A stretch of 64,000 nucleotides of DNA from Mucilaginibacter dorajii (GTDB lineage Bacteria; Bacteroidota; Bacteroidia; Sphingobacteriales; Sphingobacteriaceae). A program made the position numbers and the translations under genes. The notes below the pieces were generated by a model. The model was not told the origin of the DNA, ran no database searches, and saw nothing but the letters and a program-made list of their open reading frames with translations. The stretch is taken from positions 124,001 through 188,000 of the forward strand of contig NZ_JANTYS010000013.1 of the NCBI RefSeq assembly GCF_024808255.1, read 5' to 3'. This document shows positions 31,401 to 40,510 of this stretch, in pieces; the first letter of the stretch is position 1, and each line of letters begins with the position of its first letter.

Positions 31401-34226
31401 ATGGATCGTCTTAATTATATCAATAGCGGCAACGCAGACTACATCAATTCCTTATACGAAAGCTATAAACAGGACCCCGAATCGGTTGATTTTGGATGGC
31501 AAAAGTTTTTTGAAGGCTTTGAATTTAACATAACCACCAACGCATCGGCCCCCGCGGCAACAGCCACTACAGCTGTAGATGATAAAACACAGGATCACTT
31601 TTTAAAAGAGATCAAGGTGTTAAACATGATAGATGGGTACCGTTCACGCGGTCACCTGTTTGCCAAAACCAACCCGGTGCGCGAGCGCCGTCATTATTTT
31701 CCTGGTAAAGACCTGGATACTTTTGGCTTGAGCGACGCTGACCTGGATACTGTGTTTAACGCAGGTATTGAAGTTGGTTTAGGCGCCGCCAAATTGCGCG
31801 ATATCCGCCAGTTGCTGGAGGATACCTATTGCCAGGCTATTGGTGCCGAGTACAGGTACATTCGCAACCCTATCAAAATCAAATGGTTTGAGGATAGGAT
31901 GGAAAAACACCGCAATACGCCTGTTTTCACTGTAGAAGAAAAGAAGTTAATGCTCAACAAGCTTAACGAAGCGGTTACTTTCGAAAACTTTTTAGGCACC
32001 AAGTTTCTCGGTCAGAAACGTTTCTCGTTAGAAGGTGCCGAAGCGCTGATTCCATCAATGGACTCAGTTATCAAAAAAGGTGCCGATTTGGGTATCGAGG
32101 AGTTCATCATCGGTATGGCCCATCGCGGTCGTTTAAACGTGCTCACCAACATTATGGAGAAAACCTATAAAGAGGTGTTCTCTGAGTTTGAAGGTAAAAA
32201 CTTTGATTCTGAATCACCATTTGGGGGAGATGTTAAATACCACTTAGGTTTTTCTACCGATGTTACTACATCAAACGGTAAAAAAGTACACTTAAGCCTT
32301 TGCCCTAACCCATCACACTTAGAGGCGGTTGACCCGGTTGTAGAAGGCATTACCCGTTCAAAAATCGACTTTAAATACAATGGCGATCATTCAAAGATCG
32401 CCCCTATATTGATCCATGGTGATGCATCTGTTGCAGGCCAGGGTATTGTTTATGAAGTTTTACAAATGGAAAAACTGGATGGCTACCGCACTGGCGGCAC
32501 CATTCACCTGGTTATCAATAACCAGATAGGTTTTACCACCAACTATAAAGATGCCCGTTCAAGTACTTATTGTACCGATGTGGCCAAAACAGTATTATCA
32601 CCGGTATTCCACGTAAACGGGGATGACGTTGAAGCTTTGGCTTACGTTGTTAACCTGGCTATGGAATACAGGCAGGTATTTAACGAGGATGTGTTTATTG
32701 ATATCCTGTGCTACCGTCGTTACGGGCACAATGAGGCTGATGAGCCAAAATTCACCCAGCCGTTATTGTACAAAGCTATTGAGGCGCATCCAAACCCGCT
32801 TAAAATTTACAATCAAAAACTGATTGATGAAGGTAGTATTGATGCCGAATACCTGAAAGGGTTAGAGAAAGCCTTTAAGGATGAATTGCAGCAGAAACTG
32901 GATGAATCAAAATCTGAAGACAGGTTTACCGATACCATTGCCATGTTTGAAGGTGCCTGGAGCGGTTTGCATTTGGCCAGCCATAAAGAGTTTGTTAAAG
33001 CGATTGATACATCAGTTCCCGAAGAAGAGTTATTAGCCATTGGTAACAGCATCACGGTATTACCGCCAAATAAGGAGTTCTTTAAAAAGATAGAGAAATT
33101 ATTCGAAGACCGCAAGGTGATGGTAAACCAAACCAAAGTGTTTGACTGGGCCATGGGCGAATTATTGGCTTATGGTACCTTGTTAAAAGACGGTTACCCC
33201 ATCAGGCTGAGCGGCGAAGATGTTAAACGTGGTACTTTCTCGCACCGTCACGCGGTATTAACCCTTGCCGATTCAGAAGATGAGTACACTCCCTTAGCTA
33301 CTATAGAAACAGAAGCAAAACTGAGCATTTATAACTCTTTATTATCTGAGTATGGTGTTTTAGGTTTTGAATACGGTTACGCTTTGGCCAACCCTAACGC
33401 CTTAACCATTTGGGAAGCACAGTTTGGTGATTTCTTTAATGGTGCACAGATTATTGTTGACCAATACATAGCCAGCGCCGAAACTAAATGGCAGCGTGGT
33501 AACGGCTTAGTAATGCTGTTGCCGCACGGTTATGAAGGTCAGGGCCCCGAGCATTCATCAGCACGTGTAGAACGCTTTATGGAGCTTTGTGCCGATGATA
33601 ATATCCAGGTAGCTAATTGTACTACGCCGGCTAACTTCTTCCATATATTAAGGAGGCAGATGCACCGCGATTTCCGCAAGCCGCTCATCATCTTTACACC
33701 AAAGAGTTTATTACGCAGCCCTAAATGCGTATCGCCGATAGAAGACTTTACCAACGGTAAATTCCATGAACTGATTGACGATACCTATGCCGATCCTAAA
33801 AAAGTAAAACGTGTGTTGTTATGTACCGGTAAGGTTTATTATGATCTGTTAGATAAACAACAAACCGATAAACGTAAGGATGTGGCCATTGTTCGTGTTG
33901 AGCAACTATACCCAACCCCGGTTACACAGATTCTGAAGGTAAAAGCCAAATACGAAAAAGCTACCGAATTTATCTGGGTACAGGAAGAGCCCGAAAACAT
34001 GGGCGCATGGCCTTACATTTGCCGTAAATTCCACAACGATACCGTAATAAACTTAAATGTGATATCACGTAACGAAGGTAGCAGTACTGCGACTGGTTTT
34101 GCTAAACAGCATGCTGCACAGCAGGCCTACATTGTTTCAAAAGCATTTGAAGCACCTGCCGGTAAAGTAGTAAAAGAAGCGATAAAAAAGACAACCAAAA
34201 AAATGGCTGATGCCGGAGCGGATTGA
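31401..34226 (+). CDS. sucA: 2-oxoglutarate dehydrogenase E1 component
   Basis: The 941-residue protein starts MDRLNYINSGNADYINSLYE, the usual E1o N-terminus. It has the ThDP-binding E1 domain: RGHLFAKTNPV, EFIIGMAHRGRLNVLTNIM, IHGDASVAGQGIVYE, GDDVEALAYVVNLAMEYRQ and CYRRYGHNEADEP, then the transketolase-like pyrimidine domain (GTFSHRHAVL) and C-terminal MMLLPHGYEGQGPEHSSARVE-type segments. It decarboxylates 2-oxoglutarate and passes the succinyl group to the lipoyl domains of E2, encoded next. The following E2 gene is 122 bases away, with an inverted repeat between. Confidence 0.95.
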   Translation: MDRLNYINSGNADYINSLYESYKQDPESVDFGWQKFFEGFEFNITTNASAPAATATTAVDDKTQDHFLKEIKVLNMIDGYRSRGHLFAKTNPVRERRHYFPGKDLDTFGLSDADLDTVFNAGIEVGLGAAKLRDIRQLLEDTYCQAIGAEYRYIRNPIKIKWFEDRMEKHRNTPVFTVEEKKLMLNKLNEAVTFENFLGTKFLGQKRFSLEGAEALIPSMDSVIKKGADLGIEEFIIGMAHRGRLNVLTNIMEKTYKEVFSEFEGKNFDSESPFGGDVKYHLGFSTDVTTSNGKKVHLSLCPNPSHLEAVDPVVEGITRSKIDFKYNGDHSKIAPILIHGDASVAGQGIVYEVLQMEKLDGYRTGGTIHLVINNQIGFTTNYKDARSSTYCTDVAKTVLSPVFHVNGDDVEALAYVVNLAMEYRQVFNEDVFIDILCYRRYGHNEADEPKFTQPLLYKAIEAHPNPLKIYNQKLIDEGSIDAEYLKGLEKAFKDELQQKLDESKSEDRFTDTIAMFEGAWSGLHLASHKEFVKAIDTSVPEEELLAIGNSITVLPPNKEFFKKIEKLFEDRKVMVNQTKVFDWAMGELLAYGTLLKDGYPIRLSGEDVKRGTFSHRHAVLTLADSEDEYTPLATIETEAKLSIYNSLLSEYGVLGFEYGYALANPNALTIWEAQFGDFFNGAQIIVDQYIASAETKWQRGNGLVMLLPHGYEGQGPEHSSARVERFMELCADDNIQVANCTTPANFFHILRRQMHRDFRKPLIIFTPKSLLRSPKCVSPIEDFTNGKFHELIDDTYADPKKVKRVLLCTGKVYYDLLDKQQTDKRKDVAIVRVEQLYPTPVTQILKVKAKYEKATEFIWVQEEPENMGAWPYICRKFHNDTVINLNVISRNEGSSTATGFAKQHAAQQAYIVSKAFEAPAGKVVKEAIKKTTKKMADAGAD

Positions 34227-34345
34227 GTTAAGTTTTGAGTTATAAGTAATGAGTTTTGAGTTTTTAAGCTCACAACTCATTATTAAAAACAATTAAACTT
34301 AACACATTACTCACAACTCAATACTCAAAACTTACAACTTACTAT
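34227..34345. repeat. Word-repeat hairpin between sucA and sucB (family E-like)
   Basis: GTTTTGAGTTATAAGTAATG and related words appear on the left, and CTCACAACTCAATACTCAAA on the right; AAGTTTTGAGT and ACTCAAAACTT pair. The unit fills the whole 122-base gap. The word resembles the one inside the sucB coding sequence at 35202-35237. Confidence 0.7.
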
Positions 34346-34348
34346 AAT

Positions 34349-35935
34349 ATGAGTTTAGCGATCAAAGTTCCGCCGGTAGGCGAATCAATTACTGAAGTAA
34401 CCCTATCGAGCTGGAAAAAAAAGGATGGCGATCACGTGGAAATGGATGAGGTTATTGCCGAATTAGAATCGGACAAGGCCACTTTTGAATTAACTGCCGA
34501 AAAAGCAGGTGTTTTGCAAACTGTTGCCAAAGAAGGCGATACTTTGGCTATTGGCGCTGTAGTTGCCAATATTGAAGATGGCGGTACCGCTGCATCTGCT
34601 GCCCAGCCACAGCCCGAAGTTGTGGCCAACGCGCCTGCCCCGACCCCTGTTGCCGCTGCCGCGCCGGTTGCTGTACCTGCTACAGGTGGTGGTTCTTTAG
34701 AAATTAAAGTGCCGACGGTAGGCGAATCAATCACCGAGGTTACTTTATCCCGCTGGATTAAAAAAGATGGTGACGCTGTTGCAATGGACGAAGCCATTGC
34801 CGAGCTGGAATCAGACAAAGCAACTTTTGAACTCACTGCCGAAAAAGCCGGCGTATTAAAAACGATAGCTAAAGAAGGCGATGTATTGCCCATAGGCGCA
34901 ATTGTTTGTACCATTGAAGGTGCAGGCGCTACTGCTGCATCAATCCCGGTTACACCGGCTGTTGTTAGTGCCGCAGACGAGTCGCCACGTGGTGGTGCTT
35001 CTATAGCAAACGGAGGTGTAACTTATGCATCCGGTACCCCATCGCCTGCAGCTGCCAAAATATTAGCCGAAAAGGGTGTTGACCCTAAAGGTGTAAATGG
35101 TACAGGTGTTGATGGCCGTATTACCAAAGGCGATGCTCTTGGTGCGCAGTCAGTTCCTGCACAACCTGCTATCCCTGCCGCTAAGCCGGCTGTTGCAGCT
35201 CCAACTCAGAACTCAGAACCCGCAACTCAGAACTCACGTAACGAAAAACGTGAGAAAATGACCTCGTTGCGTAAAACTGTTGCCAAACGTTTGGTAGCCG
35301 TTAAAAATGAAACAGCTATGCTAACTACTTTTAATGAGGTAGATATGCAGCCTATCATGGAGCTACGCAGCAAATACAAAGATAAGTTTAAAGAAAAACA
35401 CGGTGTTGGCTTAGGCTTTATGTCGTTTTTTACTAAGGCAGTTACCGAGGCATTGAAAGACTGGCCTGCTGTTAACGCCCGTATAGAAGGCGAAGAGATC
35501 ATTTACAGCAACTATGCTGATGTATCGATAGCGGTGTCGGCTCCTAAAGGCCTGGTTGTTCCGGTGATCCGTAACGCGGATAGCATGAGCCTTGCCGAAA
35601 TTGAAAAAGCCATTGTGGTTTTAGCAGGCAAAGCCCGCGAAAACAAACTGACTATACCTGAAATGACCGGTGGTACTTTCACCATTACTAACGGCGGTGT
35701 GTTTGGATCCATGATGTCAACCCCGATCTTAAATTCGCCCCAATCGGCTATTTTGGGCATGCACAACATTATTGAGCGCCCTGTTGCCGTAAACGGACAG
35801 GTGGTTATCCGCCCGATGATGTACCTCGCCTTATCATATGATCACCGTATCATTGACGGCCGCGAATCTGTAAGCTTCCTGGTACGTGTAAAACAATTGC
35901 TGGAAGATCCTGCAAGATTACTTTTGGGCGTATAA
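34349..35935 (+). CDS. sucB: Dihydrolipoyllysine-residue succinyltransferase (E2) with two lipoyl domains
   Basis: This 528-residue E2 has tandem lipoyl domains, with lipoylated Lys43 and Lys157 in ESDKATF, then a peripheral-subunit-binding domain (about 232-265, SPAAAKILAEKGVDPKGVNG), a linker and the catalytic domain from about residue 300 ending in SYDHRIIDGRESV with the active-site His/Asp. It transfers the succinyl group to CoA. E. coli SucB has only one lipoyl domain. The two lipoyl domains are about 80% alike, indicating duplication. The linker residues 285-299 (PTQNSEPATQNSRNE) come from a repeat like those in the intergenic gap. A terminator follows. Confidence 0.95.
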   Translation: MSLAIKVPPVGESITEVTLSSWKKKDGDHVEMDEVIAELESDKATFELTAEKAGVLQTVAKEGDTLAIGAVVANIEDGGTAASAAQPQPEVVANAPAPTPVAAAAPVAVPATGGGSLEIKVPTVGESITEVTLSRWIKKDGDAVAMDEAIAELESDKATFELTAEKAGVLKTIAKEGDVLPIGAIVCTIEGAGATAASIPVTPAVVSAADESPRGGASIANGGVTYASGTPSPAAAKILAEKGVDPKGVNGTGVDGRITKGDALGAQSVPAQPAIPAAKPAVAAPTQNSEPATQNSRNEKREKMTSLRKTVAKRLVAVKNETAMLTTFNEVDMQPIMELRSKYKDKFKEKHGVGLGFMSFFTKAVTEALKDWPAVNARIEGEEIIYSNYADVSIAVSAPKGLVVPVIRNADSMSLAEIEKAIVVLAGKARENKLTIPEMTGGTFTITNGGVFGSMMSTPILNSPQSAILGMHNIIERPVAVNGQVVIRPMMYLALSYDHRIIDGRESVSFLVRVKQLLEDPARLLLGV

Positions 35936-35958
35936 TTACTCCTTCTATACCATATTTG

Positions 35959-35984
35959 AAAAGCCCGGCGTAAGCTGGGCTTTT
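35959..35984 (+). terminator. Terminator after sucB
   Basis: AAAAGCCCGGC (35959-35969) pairs with GCTGGGCTTTT (35974-35984) with one wobble pair and a four-base loop, followed by TTGTTTTG. Confidence 0.88.
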
Positions 35985-36131
35985 TTGTTTTGTACTTATA
36001 TTCTCTTCCTCGTCATTGTGCTGTTCTCCCGTCTTGATTCTTAACTCTAATCTCCCGATTCTTTTTAAAAACAAGGGTTACCTAACCACCCTTTTCGGTA
36101 TAAATAGTAACCAAAAAAACAAATTAACATC

Positions 36132-37022
36132 ATGAAAATCAAAATTTTACCTGCCCTTGCGGTGGGGGTATTGCTGCTGGGTGCTTGTAAAGGATCTGGC
36201 TCAAAATATGAGGCAATTAACAATAATAGCAGCGCTGATTCTGCCTCTGTAGGCCGCGAAACAATGGTTGATACCTCCTTGTCGGTACAACCCAAACTTG
36301 TAAAATCTGCCGACATGCGTTTTAAGGTAAAAAATGTGCAGCAAACGGCGGAAAAAATAACGGCGCTTGCAGTTAAAAACGCCGGGATGGTGATGCACCA
36401 TCAAATGGAATCGTCAACTCAGGGAAGTCGGGATTACCGAATCAGCGATGACTCGGTACGGCGGGTATCGGCGTTTAATACTTCTGAGAATATGACCATC
36501 AAAGTACCCTCAGATAAATTAGAAGACTTTATGTACCAGGTAGCTCACATGGGTACACATGTTACATTCAGTAAAATGGATATTGAAGATAAATCGCTCG
36601 ATTTTTTATCAGCCAAACTAAAACTCAACAGTCGCAAAGAGTTGGTAGATCAGCAGAAGAAAGGAAAAATCACCATTAAAAATCCTTTGAACGTATTGTT
36701 GTTAAAGGACGATATGGTAGATGGGCAGATAGACAATCTCAAAATTGATGCCGCTGTTAAATTTAGCGTAATTACGCTAAATTTTTATGAGAGTAATACC
36801 ATCATCCAGGAAACCATAGCCAATGACGATCCATCGGCTTATCAATTGCCTTTTGGTAAACGTTTATTCAATTCGCTTGCCTATGGATGGTTCATGTTTA
36901 CCGAGCTGGTTTTAGCACTTGCCAACCTATGGGTATTTGTTTTAGCGACTATTGGCTTGATAATACTATTCAGATATTATAAAAGAAAACACCCATCATT
37001 TTTCGGTACGATAAAATCATAA
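36132..37022 (+). CDS. DUF4349 domain lipoprotein
   Basis: The 296-residue protein has a signal peptide with lipobox LLLGAC (Cys19). The DUF4349 domain spans about 55-275: KLVKSADMRFKVKNVQQTAE, KVPSDKLEDFMYQV, SLDFLSAKLKLNSRKEL, and a transmembrane segment near 248-272 (LVLALANLWVFVLATIGLI). The family is typically membrane-anchored and of unknown function. A lipobox and a C-terminal membrane segment in the same protein is normal for it. It is a single gene after the sucAB operon. Confidence 0.85.
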   Translation: MKIKILPALAVGVLLLGACKGSGSKYEAINNNSSADSASVGRETMVDTSLSVQPKLVKSADMRFKVKNVQQTAEKITALAVKNAGMVMHHQMESSTQGSRDYRISDDSVRRVSAFNTSENMTIKVPSDKLEDFMYQVAHMGTHVTFSKMDIEDKSLDFLSAKLKLNSRKELVDQQKKGKITIKNPLNVLLLKDDMVDGQIDNLKIDAAVKFSVITLNFYESNTIIQETIANDDPSAYQLPFGKRLFNSLAYGWFMFTELVLALANLWVFVLATIGLIILFRYYKRKHPSFFGTIKS

Positions 37023-37053
37023 AATTTTTAGTAGCATTTTCGCTAAACATTTC

Positions 37054-37061
37054 TATTTTTG
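37054..37061 (+). promoter_or_regulatory. -7 box TATTTTTG
   Basis: TATTTTTG matches TAnnTTTG and lies 22 bases before the ATG at 37084. Confidence 0.5.
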
Positions 37062-37083
37062 CGGTACAAAAAATATCGGTATC

Positions 37084-37278
37084 ATGCAGTCAATGGAAAA
37101 CGCTAACGCAGAGAAACATTACAAATTATTAGTTGTAGCAATTGTTATAGGCATCTTTGGTGTATTTATACGCTTTGCGGGCGACGAAAACTCTACCTAT
37201 TTTTCAGTGATCGCCAACATCGCCTTATTAATTGGTACTGTTATAGCTTTAAAAGCCGTATTTGATATAATGAAATAA
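37084..37278 (+). CDS. Small membrane protein
   Basis: The 64-residue protein has two hydrophobic segments (about residues 13-28, LLVVAIVIGIFGVFI, and 39-60, FSVIANIALLIGTVIALKAV). It looks like a small conserved Sphingobacteriaceae membrane protein of unknown function. It has its own promoter and terminator, so it is a separate unit. Confidence 0.75.
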   Translation: MQSMENANAEKHYKLLVVAIVIGIFGVFIRFAGDENSTYFSVIANIALLIGTVIALKAVFDIMK

Positions 37279-37330
37279 GAGCCCCCCGGCCCCCTAAAGG
37301 GGGAGTGTTGGAAACGCATATAATAATAAT

Positions 37331-37362
37331 AGAAAAGCCCTGGCAATAGTCAGGGCTTTTCT
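37331..37362 (+). terminator. Terminator after the small membrane protein
   Basis: AGAAAAGCCCTG (37331-37342) pairs perfectly with CAGGGCTTTTCT (37351-37362), with an eight-base loop, followed by GTTTATTATG. Confidence 0.9.
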
Positions 37363-37417
37363 GTTTATTATGAATAATAAAATGCAACCTTGCAAATCAA
37401 AAAGCTCCCCCTTCAGG

Positions 37418-37643
37418 GCTACCGTGTACCCACATCTTGTTTGTTAAGGAAAATGTCATTTCGATAGAGCGAAGGGGGGATGAGCGGGGTGCGAAAGAGA
37501 AATCTTGTACGCCTTGCATGTCCGAATGTCTGCTTTTACAAGATTTCTCCTCACCTCCTGCGCGTAATTCCCCACAGGTTCGTTCGAAATGACAACGTTT
37601 TTATTGAGATACTAGGTTTAACAAGATATGGGTACACGGTAGC
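37418..37643 (+). mobile_element. MITE-like inverted-repeat element A, copy 2
   Basis: The 226 bp element has terminal inverted repeats GCTACCGTGTACCCACATC (left) and its near complement (right). CTTCAGG(G) is repeated at 37411-37418 and 37644-37651. Joining the flanks gives CTCCCCCTTCAGGGGGCCGG, matching the unoccupied hairpin at 55866-55912 including the shared upstream TGCAAATCAAAA. Inner arms are as in copy 1, in reverse orientation. It has no transposase. Confidence 0.85.
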
Positions 37644-37669
37644 CTTCAGGGGGCCGGGGGCTTCGCCTC

Positions 37670-38704
37670 CTACTTCGGCCTATACTTCGATTCGTTTAAG
37701 ATTTTCTGCGCATCTTTATCGGCCATCAGCTGTTGTAGGGTAACATCGGTATGTTTATCCATGTATTCGCGTACTATTTGCCAGCCGGTCCATACCGCCA
37801 GTTTTGGGGCCGATTCATTTCTTTCGCCAAGGCCAGGGGTAAATGGTGCCTCGGTCAGGAATTTCTGGATCTTGTTGTAGTCGGTTTCGTAAAGCAGGTT
37901 CTCTTCTAAAAAGTACCCCCATATTTTTGATTTAAAATCATTACACCATTTCATCTGCTCGGTAGTGTACATGATCTTGGTGGTATCGCCAACGTCGGGC
38001 AGTATGCTATCCATAAAATACATGATCTTGCCGTTGTATATCATTTTTGATAGCAGTGTTTTATCGTTATCATCCTCGGGGAACATATCCTCGCGCACAA
38101 TACCCTCTACTACACGTGGCGTAATATTTTCGGCAGTGAAATGCCTTGACAGGTAATGCGGGAAAGCATTGGTTATAGCCAGATAAAACCTGGAGTTACC
38201 CAAAAACAGATCGAGCCCGATCCCAAAATAGCCATCGCCAATAGAGGTCTGCGCCTGGAAGCCCGAAAAGTAAGCGTAAACCTTAGGGATACGTTTTTGT
38301 GGATAATAATATTTGATGTATTTGAAGGCCTGGGTAAGCTCGGCGTTTTGCTTATCCATATTAGGGTAGGCGGCTTCTACATCGTGGTAAAGGTCTTTAT
38401 AGTCTTTATTGTTAAAAATGGTGTGTAGGGTTTTAAAATAGCCTGTATCGCGCATACTGCCGGCCGGTAAAATGCGTTCAATAAAATCCTGGTAAAATGC
38501 ACCATATTTATTATGAAGTACAATAGCCTCGGCAGCCATCGGTTTTGTGCGCATCTGGTCAAAATCACGATCGAACCGTTCTATCTTCACTTCCAGGTTA
38601 ATGTTACTTACATCAACCTTTTTATTGCGCCCGCACGACACTAATATAAAGGCGATAAAAAAAATTAAGTAAATTTGCTTTGCTTTATACCGGTTAGTTA
38701 TCAT
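37670..38704 (-). CDS. gldB: Gliding motility lipoprotein GldB
   Basis: The 344-residue protein starts at 38704 (MITNRYKAKQIYLIFFIAF) with lipobox ILVSC. It has the GldB pattern: VKIERFDRDFDQMR, YPQKRIPKVYAYFSGFQAQT, GIGLDLFLG, YLSRHFTAENITPRVVEGI and NESAPKLAVWTGWQIVREYM. GldB is a lipoprotein required for gliding in Flavobacterium and widely conserved in Bacteroidota, also in non-gliders. It is divergent from nadE, as its neighbour in other Bacteroidota. A mobile element A copy lies right past its 3' end. Confidence 0.92.
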   Translation of the reverse strand: MITNRYKAKQIYLIFFIAFILVSCGRNKKVDVSNINLEVKIERFDRDFDQMRTKPMAAEAIVLHNKYGAFYQDFIERILPAGSMRDTGYFKTLHTIFNNKDYKDLYHDVEAAYPNMDKQNAELTQAFKYIKYYYPQKRIPKVYAYFSGFQAQTSIGDGYFGIGLDLFLGNSRFYLAITNAFPHYLSRHFTAENITPRVVEGIVREDMFPEDDNDKTLLSKMIYNGKIMYFMDSILPDVGDTTKIMYTTEQMKWCNDFKSKIWGYFLEENLLYETDYNKIQKFLTEAPFTPGLGERNESAPKLAVWTGWQIVREYMDKHTDVTLQQLMADKDAQKILNESKYRPK

Positions 38705-38761
38705 TTTTATCCTTTGAGCAAAAATAATTTTTATTTGCATTAATACGTTACTATACCATCC

Positions 38762-40411
38762 ATGAAAATTGCATTAGCCCAGCTTAACTATCATATAGGT
38801 AACTTTGAATCAAACACTGTCAAAATTATTGATCATATCAACAAGGCCAAACAGCAAGGTGCCGACCTGGTTGTATTTGCCGAGTTGTGTGTTTGCGGTT
38901 ACCCCTCCAGAGATTTTTTAGAGTTTGATGAGTTTATTGGTCTGTGCGAAGAATCGGCACAAAAAATTGCTGCGGCCTGCAAAGATGTTGCCTGCATTAT
39001 TGGCTTACCTACGGTTAATAACAGAACAGAGGGTAAGGATCTTAACAACTCCGCTTATTTTATTGAAGAAGGTAAGGTAAAGGCGATTGTAAATAAAGCG
39101 CTGTTGCCTAATTACGATGTGTTTGATGAGTACCGTTATTTTGAACCATCAACTGAATTTGATTGTATTGAATTTAAGGGCAAAAAGATAGCGCTTACTA
39201 TTTGCGAGGATTTGTGGAATACGATCGAAAATCCGTTGTATATCACCAGGCCGATGGATATCCTGATTCACCAGCAGCCCGATGTAATGATCAATATAGC
39301 GGCATCGCCATTTGCTTATAACCATGATGAGGAGCGGATTGCTATTTTGAGCGATAATGCCAGCCGGTACAAACTGCCTTTATTATACGTAAACAATATT
39401 GGCGCGCAAACCGAATTGATTTTTGACGGCGGATCGCTGGTGTTTGACAATACCGGTAACCTGGTTGACGAAATGCCCTACTTTGAAGAAAGCCTGGCTT
39501 ATTATACTTTGGAGGATGATAACACGATTACGTTTGATCATCCATCTACCTTAAAAACCGACCGCCCGGGCGATATTGAACAAATTCACCAGGGCATCAT
39601 TCTTGGTATCCGCGATTATTTTTATAAATCGGGCTTTAAACAGGCCATCTTAGGTTTATCGGGCGGCATCGACTCCGCCGTGGTTTGTGCTTTAGCGGCA
39701 GAGGCCCTTGGTGCCGAAAATGTGATGGCCGTATTGCTGCCATCGCGCTTCTCAACAGATCATTCCCTTAAAGATGCCGAAGACCTGGTAGCCAATTTAG
39801 GTTGCAAGAGCGAAACCATCGCTATTAAAGATATTACCGAAGCCATTGAAACCTCGTTGCACCCGCAGTTTAAAAACCTGCCATTTAATATCGCCGAAGA
39901 AAATATTCAATCGCGTAGCAGGGCTATCCTGCTGATGGCCATGTGTAATAAATTTGGCTATATATTATTAAATACCAGTAATAAGAGCGAGGCCGCTGTA
40001 GGGTATGGTACTTTATATGGCGATATGTGCGGCGGTATTTCTGTTATTGGCGATGTTTATAAAACCCAGGTTTTCGCTTTAGCGCGCCATATCAATAAAG
40101 ATAAAGAGATCATCCCGATCAATTCTATCGTAAAACCACCATCTGCAGAATTAAGGCCTGATCAAAAAGATACCGACTCGCTTCCCGAGTATGATATCCT
40201 GGATAAGATATTGGAAGAATATATTGAATACCGCCGTTCGTCTGCCGAGATCATTAAGATGGGATATGATGAAGCTACTGTACGCAGGGTGATCAAACTC
40301 ACCAATTCGGCCGAGCACAAACGCTACCAAACGCCACCAATATTAAGGGTATCGCCCAAGGCTTTTGGTATGGGCCGCAGGATGCCGATTGTAGGCAAAT
40401 ATCTTTCGTAG
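38762..40411 (+). CDS. nadE: Glutamine-dependent NAD+ synthetase
   Basis: This 549-residue protein has an N-terminal nitrilase-like glutaminase domain with catalytic Glu41, Lys112 and Cys148 (FAELCVCGYP, NKALLPNYDVFDEYR, IALTICEDLW) and a C-terminal synthetase domain with the PP-loop LSGGIDSAVV (about residues 299-308). It makes NAD+ from nicotinic acid adenine dinucleotide using glutamine nitrogen and ATP. The length is the usual bacterial type. It is divergent from gldB, with 57 bases between starts. Confidence 0.95.
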   Translation: MKIALAQLNYHIGNFESNTVKIIDHINKAKQQGADLVVFAELCVCGYPSRDFLEFDEFIGLCEESAQKIAAACKDVACIIGLPTVNNRTEGKDLNNSAYFIEEGKVKAIVNKALLPNYDVFDEYRYFEPSTEFDCIEFKGKKIALTICEDLWNTIENPLYITRPMDILIHQQPDVMINIAASPFAYNHDEERIAILSDNASRYKLPLLYVNNIGAQTELIFDGGSLVFDNTGNLVDEMPYFEESLAYYTLEDDNTITFDHPSTLKTDRPGDIEQIHQGIILGIRDYFYKSGFKQAILGLSGGIDSAVVCALAAEALGAENVMAVLLPSRFSTDHSLKDAEDLVANLGCKSETIAIKDITEAIETSLHPQFKNLPFNIAEENIQSRSRAILLMAMCNKFGYILLNTSNKSEAAVGYGTLYGDMCGGISVIGDVYKTQVFALARHINKDKEIIPINSIVKPPSAELRPDQKDTDSLPEYDILDKILEEYIEYRRSSAEIIKMGYDEATVRRVIKLTNSAEHKRYQTPPILRVSPKAFGMGRRMPIVGKYLS

Positions 40412-40478
40412 ACAAAAATACCTCATTGGTCGGCACAACGGATTGCTGTTAAAGAAAAGGACTTTATTTGTAGGTTTA

Positions 40479-40504
40479 TATTTTCCCGAAAATACCTATA
40501 TTTC
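40479..40504 (+). promoter_or_regulatory. Palindrome and -7-like box upstream of the S8 protease
   Basis: TATTTTC-CC-GAAAATA (40479-40494) is a perfect inverted repeat, followed by TATATTTC (40497-40504), one mismatch from TAnnTTTG, seven bases before the ATG. It may be the promoter with an operator; inferred. Confidence 0.4.
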
Positions 40505-40510
40505 AAGCCT

